A stretch of 64,000 nucleotides of DNA from Segatella copri DSM 18205 (GTDB taxonomy: Bacteria; Bacteroidota; Bacteroidia; Bacteroidales; Bacteroidaceae). The position numbers and the translations under genes are program-made. The number at the start of each line of letters is the position of its first letter. Position 1 is the stretch's first letter. Location: the NCBI RefSeq assembly GCF_025151535.1, contig NZ_CP102288.1, positions 3,252,001 to 3,316,000 on the forward strand, read 5' to 3'. The notes below the pieces were generated by a model. The model was not told the DNA's origin, made no database searches, and saw only the letters and a program-made list of their open reading frames with translations. Shown here piece by piece: positions 53,745 to 63,429 of the stretch.

Positions 53745-54668
53745 TTATGAATTGCTCAGATTCTTAATGATTTCCAAAGGTAGCTGGGTAGCTTTGGAAA
53801 CCTGTTCGGCAGGAAGTCCCATTGCCAGCAATCGTTGTGCTATTTCTGTGTTGGCCTCATGCTTGCCTTCTGCTCTACCTTTCTCCATACCTTTTTCCAT
53901 ACCTTTCTCCATACCTTCCGCAAGACCTTCTTGCTTACCTTTTTCCTTACCTTTCTGGTAGCTGTCATCTATGAGGGTTCTTTCAACGCTTACGGAATCC
54001 CAAAACTTGTCGTAGGCTCTGAGCTCGGCATCCGAGAAACCGGAAATCTCCAGTTCCTCTACGGCTTTTCCAATCTCCGGGTCATTGAGCAGGTCGGCAG
54101 GAATATCCTTCGTATTGGAATTGATTTCCGTGAGGAAACGGAGCCACAATACCATCATGCGCTTGTCGGCAATGGAATGAGGAGTGAACTTAGGGAGTTC
54201 TATGAAGGTGAAATGCAAGCCCTCAATGACCTTATTGCTGTCCTTATCGTGCACGATGCGGTAGTTGTGGATGAAATCCGGAGTATCATGCGCAAAGATA
54301 TCATTTATCAGGTTGAGAGAATACACTGGTTGCAGTTCGCTGTATTTGCCTCCCTTTTTTGCCTGACTCACATAGAGCTTGGATGCATTGAACAGTACTC
54401 GCTGCTGGAATGCGTCAGACCATTCCATCTGCATTTCCACGCAGAACTTCCTGCCTCTGACATCCGTGCAGAGTACATCCACTATGGTGTTCTTGCCCCC
54501 TTCGAGCTGGGGCACAAGTTCTGTAGGCAGATACTTGATTTCGCGTATCTGCTCCTCGTCGCTGAGTGGCAGGAGGGCGTTCAGAAGACTGATCAGTCTT
54601 TTAGGATGATTGCCGAATATCTTCTTGAACGTAAGGTCTGCCTTGGGGTCTAAGTACTTCATAACCAT
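53745..54668 (-). CDS. Rpn-family PD-(D/E)XK nuclease/transposase, copy 1
   Basis: A 307-aa protein of the Rpn/PDDEXK_2 family, recombination-promoting nucleases. The nuclease core has ADLTFKKIFGNHPKRLISLL at the start, IVDVLCTDVRGRKFCVEMQM (catalytic Asp and E-x-Q), and SLNLINDIFAHD. The C-terminus has a charged repeat of the type GMEKGMEKGMEKGRAEGKHE made of 4-residue units, followed by a helical end LAMGLPAEQVSKATQLPLE. ATG 54668 (or 54662) is chosen because a -7 box (TAACTTTG, 54690-54697) overlaps the further start at 54692. Four repeat units more than copy 2 account for the length difference (12 residues). Confidence 0.87.
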   Translation of the reverse strand: MVMKYLDPKADLTFKKIFGNHPKRLISLLNALLPLSDEEQIREIKYLPTELVPQLEGGKNTIVDVLCTDVRGRKFCVEMQMEWSDAFQQRVLFNASKLYVSQAKKGGKYSELQPVYSLNLINDIFAHDTPDFIHNYRIVHDKDSNKVIEGLHFTFIELPKFTPHSIADKRMMVLWLRFLTEINSNTKDIPADLLNDPEIGKAVEELEISGFSDAELRAYDKFWDSVSVERTLIDDSYQKGKEKGKQEGLAEGMEKGMEKGMEKGRAEGKHEANTEIAQRLLAMGLPAEQVSKATQLPLEIIKNLSNS

Positions 54669-54689
54669 CTGTTTTAAAATTCCATGCCG

Positions 54690-54697
54690 CAAAGTTA
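54690..54697 (-). promoter_or_regulatory. -7 box for Rpn copy 1 (TAACTTTG)
   Basis: Matches TAnnTTTG on the minus strand, about 22 bp upstream of ATG 54668; duplicated upstream of copy 2. Confidence 0.5.
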
Positions 54698-54806
54698 CGG
54701 TTTTATTTTCATATCTGCAAGAGATTTCTGGGAAAAGTTGCTGAAAAAGTTAGGAACCCACATATTTTATGTTATAAGGTAAATATCTGTGTAAATCAGG
54801 GATAAG

Positions 54807-54843
54807 GGTCTATATGCCACGATGAAAAGGTGGCGTATAGATC
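54807..54843. other. Hairpin upstream of Rpn copy 1
   Basis: GTCTATATGCCAC and GTGGCGTATAGAT are inverted around GATGAAAAG. The same hairpin recurs in the second unit (near 56,762-56,798). The gap between the Rpn start and the next RAYT gene holds this, the junction of the duplication and a REP arm. Confidence 0.55.
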
Positions 54844-55117
54844 CTTGATTATATGGTGATATTTGTAATCTACATCTCCGCTTTCTGCATCTTTATCTCC
54901 TCTGCCGAAGGAAAGAGAAGAAGCAGAACGCAGGCTAAACGCAAGCAGCACGCCCTGAACCAACGGTCACCGGCCGAAGGGAAAGGTAAAGGGCAGAAGC
55001 CCCAGAAGCAGCACGCCCTGAAAGGGCAGAAGCTCCTAGCCCAGGGCATCGCCCTGGGTATGATAGCAAACAGCAAGGCGCCCTGTAAGGGCAAAAGCCT
55101 TACAACACCAATCTTCC

Positions 55118-55576
55118 TTAATCCCGGAACACGAATTTTTCATTATATTCCACATTATATAATTCCAAGAATGCTCTATATTCCTCTGCAAACGAATGCT
55201 TGCTGTGATGCTCTTTCTGATTGTCAATATATTGCAATGTTTTGTCCACAACGGATTGACTGATGGAATATGCGGCATAACCACCCTGCCATGCGAAAAA
55301 ATGATAATAACCCGGATCAAGGTCCTTTATCCATCTACTGCTGTTTCGCTTGATTTCCTCAACTATTTCGGAAATCGTGACATCTTTGGATAATATGAAC
55401 AATACATGAACATGATCGCCTATACCACCAGCCTTTATCTCGGTACATCCCGCTGTCTTTACAAGTTTGCCGATATAACAATGGAGTCGTTCCAAATCAT
55501 TTTCACGGATTTGGGGGCTCGTTGATTTGATGTGGAAAATCAAATGGATGTAAATTTTTGATAAGGATTGCGCCAT
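55118..55576 (-). CDS. REP-associated tyrosine transposase (RAYT, Y1_Tnp), copy 2
   Basis: The protein is identical to copy 1 (152 aa; HVH metal motif ~54-56, catalytic Tyr ~116 in QYIDNQKEHH), showing that the duplication is recent or is kept uniform by gene conversion. REP arms flank it on both sides. The start at 55576 is chosen as for copy 1. Confidence 0.9.
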   Translation of the reverse strand: MAQSLSKIYIHLIFHIKSTSPQIRENDLERLHCYIGKLVKTAGCTEIKAGGIGDHVHVLFILSKDVTISEIVEEIKRNSSRWIKDLDPGYYHFFAWQGGYAAYSISQSVVDKTLQYIDNQKEHHSKHSFAEEYRAFLELYNVEYNEKFVFRD

Positions 55577-55735
55577 ATTATTAAAGCTTTTGCCCTTACA
55601 GGGCGTTGGTTTGTATATCATAATACCCAGGGCGTTGCCCTGGGCTAGGAGCTTCTGCCCTTTCAGGGCGTGTGGGGACATGATGGTGTTCTGATGCCTG
55701 GGGCGTGTGGAGCTTACATGCGAAACTTGAGTTTT

Positions 55736-56623
55736 TTATGTATTGCTCAGATTCTTAATGATTTCCAAAGGTAGCTGGGTAGCTTTGGCAACCTGTTCGG
55801 CAGAAAGTCCCATTGCCAGCAATCGTTGTGCTGTTTCTGTGTTGGCCTCATGCTTGCCTTCTGCTCTACCTTTCTCCATACCTTCCGCCATGCCTTCTTC
55901 CATTCCTTTCTGATATCTGTCATCCAGAAGGGTTCTTTCAACGCTTACGGAATCCCAAAACTTATCGTAGGCTCTGAGCTCGGCATCCGAGAAACCGGAA
56001 ATCTCCAGTTCCTCTACGGCTTTTCCAATCTCTGGGTCATTGAGCAGATCTGAAGGAATATCCTTCGTATTGGAATTGATTTCTGTGAGGAAACGGAGCC
56101 ACAATACCATCATGCGCTTGTCGGCAATGGAATGAGGAGTGAACTTAGGGAGTTCTATGAAGGTGAAATGCAAGCCCTCGATGACCTTATTGCTGTCCTT
56201 ATCGTGCACGATGCGGTAGTTGTGGATGAAATCCGGAGTATCATGCGCAAAGATATCATTTATCAGGTTGAGAGAATACACTGGTTGCAGTTCGCTGTAT
56301 TTGCCTCCCTTTTTTGCCTGACTCACATAGAGCTTGGATGCATTGAACAGTACTCGCTGCTGGAATGCGTCAGACCATTCCATCTGCATTTCCACGCAGA
56401 ACTTCCTGCCTCTGACATCCGTGCAGAGTACATCCACTATGGTGTTCTTGCCCCCTTCGAGCTGGGGCACAAGTTCTGTAGGCAGATACTTGATTTCGCG
56501 TATCTGCTCCTCGTCGCTGAGTGGCAGGAGGGCGTTCAGAAGACTGATTAGTCTTTTAGGATGATTGCCGAATATCTTCTTGAACGTAAGGTCTGCCTTG
56601 GGATCTAAGTACTTCATAACCAT
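55736..56623 (-). CDS. Rpn-family PD-(D/E)XK nuclease/transposase, copy 2
   Basis: A 295-aa copy of the protein at 53745, with the nuclease core (IVDVLCTDVRGRKFCVEMQM) unchanged. The charged repeat is shorter and different (KGMEEGMAEGMEKGRAEGKH), and a few residues differ near the end (ETAQRLLAMGLSAEQVAKA). The repeat change equals 36 bp, a multiple of the 12-bp unit, as expected for slipped-strand change. The -7 box TAACTTTG precedes the start as in copy 1. Confidence 0.87.
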   Translation of the reverse strand: MVMKYLDPKADLTFKKIFGNHPKRLISLLNALLPLSDEEQIREIKYLPTELVPQLEGGKNTIVDVLCTDVRGRKFCVEMQMEWSDAFQQRVLFNASKLYVSQAKKGGKYSELQPVYSLNLINDIFAHDTPDFIHNYRIVHDKDSNKVIEGLHFTFIELPKFTPHSIADKRMMVLWLRFLTEINSNTKDIPSDLLNDPEIGKAVEELEISGFSDAELRAYDKFWDSVSVERTLLDDRYQKGMEEGMAEGMEKGRAEGKHEANTETAQRLLAMGLSAEQVAKATQLPLEIIKNLSNT

Positions 56624-56994
56624 CTGTTTTAAAATTCCATGCCGCAAAGTTACGGTTTTATTTTCATATCTGCAAGAGATTTCTGGGAAAAGTTGCTGAA
56701 AAAGTTAGGAACCCACATATTTTATGTTATAAGGTAAATATCTGTGTAAATCTGGGATAAGGGTCTATATGCCACGATGAAAAGGTGGCGTATAGATCCT
56801 TGATTATATGGTGATATTTGTAATCTACATCTCCGCTTTCTGCATCTTTATCTCCTCTGCCGAAGGAAAGAGAAGAAGCAGAACGCAGGCTAAACGCAAG
56901 CAGCACGCCCTTTCAGGGCGTGTAGGGTAAAACATGCGAAACTTCAGTAACGAATTAATCTATATAATATAAATAATAAACAAATGGTATAAAA

Positions 56995-57049
56995 AATCCC
57001 AGAATTGCTCTTCCAAGCAGTTCTGGGATTTATTATGTCTGATAGTTTG
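56995..57049. repeat. 55-bp hairpin sequence, upstream copy
   Basis: Contains inverted AATCCCAGAA and TTCTGGGATT around GCTCTTCCAAGCAG-type loop. It matches 57570-57624 with one difference (offset 575 bp). The downstream copy is next to the CE6-CE1 stop codon and probably a terminator; this copy has no gene attached. Confidence 0.85.
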
Positions 57050-57090
57050 CCATGATGTGCTTCCGTTTGCCTACAGACATGGCTGCGTGG

Positions 57091-57178
57091 GGTTAAGAAT
57101 ATGACTGCATTGGGTTAAGAATATGACTGCATTGGGTTACGGATACGACTCCGTAGGCTAACGGAGACGTATCCTTCA
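57091..57178. repeat. 22-bp tandem array A
   Basis: Units beginning GGTTAAGAATATGACTGCAT start at 57091, 57113 and 57135, with a more diverged fourth (GGCTAACGGA) near 57156. Exact 22-bp period in the first three. Confidence 0.8.
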
Positions 57179-57196
57179 GCTTGTCGAGATATCTGC

Positions 57197-57284
57197 GTCA
57201 GCTGATTGAGTCACTTGAGTTAGCTTACTGAACTAGTTGGGTTAGCTGATTGAACTACTTGAGTTAGCTGACAGAGCTATATCT
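57197..57284. repeat. 22-bp tandem array B
   Basis: Units with the core GTTAGCTGATTGAACTACTT (first unit GTCAGCTGATTGAG) start at 57197, 57219, 57241 and 57263, an exact 22-bp period. Sequence differs from array A. Confidence 0.8.
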
Positions 57285-57472
57285 GTATTCTGTAGTATTA
57301 CATGTGTATATTTTTCTAATTTAATGTCACATTTGCCACACTTATACTTAACCCTTTGATTATTAGAGGATAACGGGTGGCAATAAGGGGTGTTTTTATT
57401 GTCACCTTATTGCCACCTATTACCACTTTTGGCATAAAATCAGCAAAATAATGGTGTTTTTGAGGGATTTGC

Positions 57473-57538
57473 TACGTCCCGACGCAGCAAAAGTTACGTC
57501 CGGACGTAGTAAAAGATACGTCCGGACGTAATTTCAGT
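57473..57538. repeat. 22-bp tandem array C with ACGTCCGGACGT palindromes
   Basis: Units TACGTCCGGACGTAGTAAAA start at 57473 (diverged), 57495 and 57517, again 22 bp apart. Each contains the 12-bp perfect palindrome ACGTCCGGACGT (imperfect in the first). Confidence 0.8.
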
Positions 57539-57569
57539 GCGGGAATTCAATGGCAAGAAGTATATAAAT

Positions 57570-57624
57570 AATCCCAGAATCGCTCTTCCAAGCAGTTCTG
57601 GGATTTATTATGTCTGATAGTTTG
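57570..57624 (-). terminator. Hairpin terminator after CE6-CE1 gene
   Basis: On the minus strand AATCCCAGAA pairs with TTCTGGGATT and is followed by ATTTATATA; it begins 1 bp past the CE6-CE1 stop codon. Duplicated at 56995-57049. Confidence 0.65.
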
Positions 57625-57625
57625 T

Positions 57626-59539
<1,914 letters not shown>

Positions 59540-59588
59540 TTATATTTAATTAAATTATTAGATTGATTTTCATCTTCTGTTCTGTTTG

Positions 59589-59641
59589 CAAAGTTATGAA
59601 AAGATTTTCATACGTGCTTTGTCTCATTTATCAATAACTTT
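59589..59641 (-). promoter_or_regulatory. HTCS-type promoter of the CE6-CE1 gene
   Basis: Minus-strand reading: AAAGTTATTGATAA (10 of 14 match), ATGAGA, CAAAG, 20 nt, TAACTTTG. The 53-bp layout is identical to the plus-strand promoters of the PUL. Confidence 0.62.
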
Positions 59642-59739
59642 TCCCTTTCTCTCATTCTTATATAATAAGGTGATTCTTTTTTCTCGTGTTTCAGAATATG
59701 TTTCATTTTGTTTCTTTTGGGGTAGATGTTATTTGTGAT

Positions 59740-59792
59740 AAAGTATTTGTTACTTGAGATAAAATGCGTTTTAATGTTTTTATCTATTTTTG
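59740..59792 (+). promoter_or_regulatory. HTCS-type promoter left in front of a SusD remnant
   Basis: AAAGTATTTGTTAC, TTGAGA, TAAAA, 20 nt, TATTTTTG. The transcript would enter the SusD remnant (59871-60056), meet the terminator at 60121, and reach the GH43-GH8 gene only by read-through. The gap 59537-60174 holds this promoter, the CE6-CE1 promoter, the remnant and the terminator. Confidence 0.68.
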
Positions 59793-59870
59793 CGACGTGT
59801 TTCAGCATCCTTAAAGAAATTTTTGAGAATTTAGGATGTAGCATATAATAATGTAGTATTTAGCAACTGA

Positions 59871-60056
59871 CAAGCAGGTAAGACCAATTGGGGTGGTATG
59901 ATTCAGCGTTGTTGGTTCGATATCATGCGATGGAATGATACAAAGGCCATTGTGCGTTTGACTAAGGCTGGTACAGTCGTGCCACATTTGTTCTTCCCTT
60001 ATCCACAGACCGTGATGGATAAGAACCCTAACCTGAAGCAGAATCCTGGTTGGTAA
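59871..60056 (+). pseudogene. C-terminal remnant of a SusD gene
   Basis: An open stretch of ~60 codons encodes a typical SusD C-terminus: AGKTNWGGMIQRCWFDIMRW, then VPHLFFPYPQTVMDKNPNLK and the hallmark ending QNPGW with a TAA stop at 60054-60056. An ATG at 59898 would give 52 residues, but no signal peptide or binding fold remains. It lies about 80 bp after an HTCS-type promoter. The simplest reading is that a third SusC/SusD pair was deleted between its promoter leader and the end of susD, leaving promoter, tail and terminator. Confidence 0.8.
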
Positions 60057-60120
60057 TCATGAAGTTGTTTTGTTAATATAGTGTTTTAAGTTTAAAGAAC
60101 TATAGATTGTTTGACAATTA

Positions 60121-60153
60121 GGGGGTGTTTTGAAAAAAAGCACCCCCTTTTTT
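60121..60153 (+). terminator. Intrinsic terminator between SusD remnant and GH43-GH8 gene
   Basis: GGGGGTG pairs with CACCCCC around an A/T-rich loop and is followed by TTTTTTC. It ends 22 bp before the GH43-GH8 start codon, too close for a separate promoter, so partial read-through probably sets GH43-GH8 expression. Confidence 0.75.
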
Positions 60154-60174
60154 CTTCTTTAAAGGAATTTACGT

Positions 60175-62691
60175 ATGAAAACATGGATGTGTGCCTTGAT
60201 GCTGGCGTTATCGACAGGAGCTTCGGCTCAGAACCCGATTATCAGCGGACAGTATTCTGCTGATCCTACGGCTCGCGTATTCAACGGGAAGGTATATCTT
60301 TATCCTTCTCATGATATTCCGAGTCCTATCGAGAAACTGAAGGAATGGTTCTGCATGGCAGATTATCACGTTTTCTCTTCCACTAATCTTACGGAGTGGC
60401 AGGATCATGGAGTCATCGTTTCGCAGGATAAAGTACCTTGGGCACAGGACGGCAGTTATACGATGTGGGCTCCTGACTGTGTAGAGAAAGACGGGAAATA
60501 TTATTTCTATTTCCCTGCCGCTCCGAAAGGGGAGGAGAAGGGATTCGGAATAGGTGTGGCGGTTGCCGACCAGCCTGAAGGACCGTTTATGCCGATGTGG
60601 AAACCCATAGAGGGTGTGCACGGCATAGATCCTTGTGTGCTGATAGATAAGGACGGACAGGCTTATATCTACTGGGCGGGAGCAGGTTTGCACATGGCTA
60701 AGCTGAAACCAAACATGACGGAACTTGCCTCGGAACCCAAACTGGTAGAGGGATTGCCTGAGGGATTCAAGGAAGGACCGTTTGCCTTCGAGCGTAACGG
60801 CAAATATTATTTCACCTTCCCTTGGGTACGTGAAAAGGATGGAACCGAAACGCTGGCTTATGCCATGGCTGCCCATCCGATGGGACCTTTTACATTCAAG
60901 GGCATCATCATGGATGAGTCGCCTACGAAGTGCTGGACCAATCATCACAGCATCGTGGAATATCAGGGACAGTGGTATCTCTTCTATCACCATAATGATT
61001 ATTCGCCTAAGTTCGACAAGAACCGCTCGGTGCGAATCGACTCTCTGAACTTCAATCCTGACGGAACGATACAGAAGGTGATACCTTCGTTAAGAGGTGT
61101 GGGATTGACGAAGGCACGTTCGCATATTCAGATTGACCGTTATTCTGCGCTGCAAGGCAAGGGTATTGGTATTGAATATCTGGATAAAAACAATTGTTTT
61201 GCCGGATGGAAGACTCTCTTTTCTAAATCGAATACTGCCCTTATATATAATAAGGTGGATTTCGGTAATGAGAAGGTGGAAGAAATCACCGTTCGTGCCA
61301 AGTCGGCTAAGGGCGGTGTGCTCGTAGTCAGAGCCGATGGCAAGAAGGGCAATATCATCGCTAAGGTGAAGATTCCGAAGTCGGCAGCCTGGAAGAATGT
61401 CCGTGCCCAGGTGCTTCATGCTCCTCAGGGCGTTCATGCTCTCCATGTATCCTTGCAGAGTGGAGCCGACGTAGAGGTTGACTGGCTGGGCTTTGATGCG
61501 TTGCCTTGGGAAAAGGGAGCTTTTGAAACTCACCAGTATCGTAATCTCTTTGCCGAAATGGGCTATAAGCAGGCTGATATTGACAGGAAGGTGAACGAAG
61601 TGTTCAATGATGTATTCTACGGTAAGAACAAGGTTTATTTCGAGGTGGGCGATTCCATGGGATATGTCAGCGATATAAAGAACAATGATGTGAGAACCGA
61701 AGGCATGTCGTATGGAATGATGGCTGCCGTGCAGTTTGACAAGAAGGACATCTTCGACCGCCTCTGGCGATGGAGTAAGAAATACATGCAGCATCAGGAA
61801 GGACCTTATAAGGGCTATTTCGCATGGAGCTGCAAGACTGATGGAACGAGAAATGCCCAGGGAGCCGCATCGGATGGTGAACTCTATTTCGTAACTTCGC
61901 TCATCTTTGCATCCAACCGATGGGGCAATGATACAGGCATCAACTATCTGAAGGAAGCGCAGCATATTCTGGATTGCAGCATGCAGAAGGCGGGAATGGA
62001 CCGCACAGCTCCGCTCATCAATCTCGAACATCAGCTCATCACCTTTACGCCCGATCATTGGGGCGGGAAGTTTACCGATCCTTCTTACCATCTCCCTGCC
62101 TTTTACGAGGTTTGGGCTAATTGGGCTAACGACGGACGGTCCCAGTTCTGGAAGGAGTGTGCTGAGAAAAGCCGTGAGTTTCTGCATAAGTGTATCAATG
62201 AGAAGACGGGCTTGAACCCGGACTATTGCAACTATGATGGCAGTCTGATGAAGACCGGTCGGTTGCTGGGTGATGCATTCCGCTACGATTCATGGCGTGT
62301 TCCTATGAACATAGCGCTCGATTATTCCTGGGCTTGCAAGGATAAGGAGTGGCAGCAGAAATATGCCAATACGCTGCAAAACTTCCTGTATAGTAAGGGC
62401 ATTGATTCTTTCCTGGACCAGTATAATGTAGATGGAACGATGGTAGAAGATATTCTGCCGGCAGGTACAGCTCCTAAGGCACTCCGCCATTCTATCGGTT
62501 TTGTTGCCACTTCGGCTGCGGCTTCATTGGTCAGCAATCATGTGAAGGGCAGGGAATTCGTCAGTCATTTCTGGAATGCCAAGCATGAACCGGATAAAGA
62601 AGGCTTCTTCGATGGCTACTACGACGGACTGTTGCGTCTCTTCGCCTTCATGCATCTGAGTGGCCGTTATCAGATTATCGAACCTCAATAA
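60175..62691 (+). CDS. GH43-CBM6-like-GH8 fusion xylan enzyme
   Basis: An 838-aa exported protein (signal peptide ending TGASAQ). The GH43 propeller (~20-325) has SGQYSADPTARVF (Asp ~29), HGIDPCVLIDKDG and GFKEGPFAFE (Glu). A CBM6-like beta-sandwich follows (~340-440; VDFGNEKVEEITVRAKSAKG, then VEVDWLGFDALPW). The C-terminal GH8 (alpha/alpha)6 domain (~455-838) has RTEGMSYGMMAAV (acid Glu ~509), ASDGELYFVTS (Asp ~567) and DAFRYDSWRVPMN (Asp ~701), the pattern of reducing-end xylose-releasing exo-oligoxylanases. One chain could remove arabinose or xylose side groups and shorten xylo-oligosaccharides from the reducing end. Bond specificity is inferred. Confidence 0.88.
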   Translation: MKTWMCALMLALSTGASAQNPIISGQYSADPTARVFNGKVYLYPSHDIPSPIEKLKEWFCMADYHVFSSTNLTEWQDHGVIVSQDKVPWAQDGSYTMWAPDCVEKDGKYYFYFPAAPKGEEKGFGIGVAVADQPEGPFMPMWKPIEGVHGIDPCVLIDKDGQAYIYWAGAGLHMAKLKPNMTELASEPKLVEGLPEGFKEGPFAFERNGKYYFTFPWVREKDGTETLAYAMAAHPMGPFTFKGIIMDESPTKCWTNHHSIVEYQGQWYLFYHHNDYSPKFDKNRSVRIDSLNFNPDGTIQKVIPSLRGVGLTKARSHIQIDRYSALQGKGIGIEYLDKNNCFAGWKTLFSKSNTALIYNKVDFGNEKVEEITVRAKSAKGGVLVVRADGKKGNIIAKVKIPKSAAWKNVRAQVLHAPQGVHALHVSLQSGADVEVDWLGFDALPWEKGAFETHQYRNLFAEMGYKQADIDRKVNEVFNDVFYGKNKVYFEVGDSMGYVSDIKNNDVRTEGMSYGMMAAVQFDKKDIFDRLWRWSKKYMQHQEGPYKGYFAWSCKTDGTRNAQGAASDGELYFVTSLIFASNRWGNDTGINYLKEAQHILDCSMQKAGMDRTAPLINLEHQLITFTPDHWGGKFTDPSYHLPAFYEVWANWANDGRSQFWKECAEKSREFLHKCINEKTGLNPDYCNYDGSLMKTGRLLGDAFRYDSWRVPMNIALDYSWACKDKEWQQKYANTLQNFLYSKGIDSFLDQYNVDGTMVEDILPAGTAPKALRHSIGFVATSAAASLVSNHVKGREFVSHFWNAKHEPDKEGFFDGYYDGLLRLFAFMHLSGRYQIIEPQ

Positions 62692-62704
62692 TAATGAATA
62701 GTCT

Positions 62705-63409
62705 ATGTACAACATTTCCAATAAAATAGTTAGATTGTTTTGTTTATGTGTATTCCTTTTTGGGCATACCTCTGCGGATGCCCAAAATAGGAATTTACCT
62801 GCAGACATCAATCCTTATTTCGGACCAGTCGGCAAGCAGCCTGTCATGCCTAATGCGGCTGGCTTTATTCAGAGATGGTTGCTCCTGGAACCCATCTCTA
62901 TGCCGGTCAAGAGCAATGTCGTTTTTACTGATTCTTATCTGAAGGAGATATTCCATACGCAGTATTTCCCTAAACAGATGGAAACAGTTCCTAAGGATGG
63001 AGCCGTCGTGAAGGTGGGCAAGGAAAAACTGAAATGGCATGCGCTGGACAGTAAACTGTTTAATGTGAAACTCTTCCGTTTCGCTACTTCGTTTAAGAAG
63101 CCTAAGTATGGTGTCTTGTTCTGGGCGGTTACCATTCTCGATTGCCCTGAGGAGATGAAAGACGTCCGCTTGTCTGTTGGCTCGAATGGTGCTTCCATGT
63201 GGTGGCTCAATGGTGAGGAGGCGGTGATGCTCGAAGGCGACCGAAGGATGGTTCGCGATGATGTGGTTTCTAAGAAACTTACCTTGAAGAAAGGTAGGAA
63301 TATCCTTCGTGGTGCGGTAATCAATGGTCCTGGCATGAGCGACTTCTGTGTCCGATTCATCGACGGACAGGGCAAGCCTGTCAGAAACCTGTCTGTTCTT
63401 GTAAAGTAG
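62705..63409 (+). CDS. Unknown secreted beta-sandwich protein
   Basis: A 234-aa exported protein (signal peptide ending SADAQ). The C-terminal part (~150-234: MKDVRLSVGSNGASMWWLNG, then KLTLKKGRNILRGAVINGPG) looks like a jelly-roll ligand domain of the kind attached to glycoside hydrolases and esterases; the N-terminal part starts DINPYFGPVGKQPVM. It stands 13 bp after the GH43-GH8 gene and 20 bp before another GH43, so it is part of the xylan operon. No family or enzyme activity is recognised. Confidence 0.7.
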   Translation: MYNISNKIVRLFCLCVFLFGHTSADAQNRNLPADINPYFGPVGKQPVMPNAAGFIQRWLLLEPISMPVKSNVVFTDSYLKEIFHTQYFPKQMETVPKDGAVVKVGKEKLKWHALDSKLFNVKLFRFATSFKKPKYGVLFWAVTILDCPEEMKDVRLSVGSNGASMWWLNGEEAVMLEGDRRMVRDDVVSKKLTLKKGRNILRGAVINGPGMSDFCVRFIDGQGKPVRNLSVLVK

Positions 63410-63429
63410 TGCAATCAATATAGAAAGTT

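Larger units (their letters stand above)
53006..54956. repeat. Tandem duplication of RAYT-Rpn block, unit 1
   Basis: This 1,951-bp unit reappears at 54997-56911 in the same orientation, almost identical apart from a 36-bp shortening inside the Rpn gene and a few substitutions. It contains a REP arm, the RAYT gene, the second REP arm, the Rpn gene and its promoter. Confidence 0.92.
54997..56911. repeat. Tandem duplication of RAYT-Rpn block, unit 2
   Basis: Second copy of the block at 53006-54956. It is joined to the first through a ~40-bp spacer containing another partial REP sequence, and its right side ends in a palindromic GCCCTTTCAGGGC and CATGCGAAACTTCAG (to ~56,947), a complete element edge. 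Confidence 0.92.
56624..57625. other. Gene-free region with repeats
   Basis: The region holds the end of the duplicated block, a terminator-like 55-bp sequence (56995-57049) repeated at 57570-57624, and three short tandem arrays with the same 22-bp period. No gene is seen. Confidence 0.7.

Noticed and set aside
54857..55263. 136-codon plus-strand open frame across the duplication junction
   Set aside because: It translates REP palindromes and the antisense of the RAYT gene; part of it recurs identically in the other copy.
57091..57538. 22-bp repeats as a CRISPR array
   Set aside because: The units are directly adjacent without unique spacers, and no cas genes are nearby.
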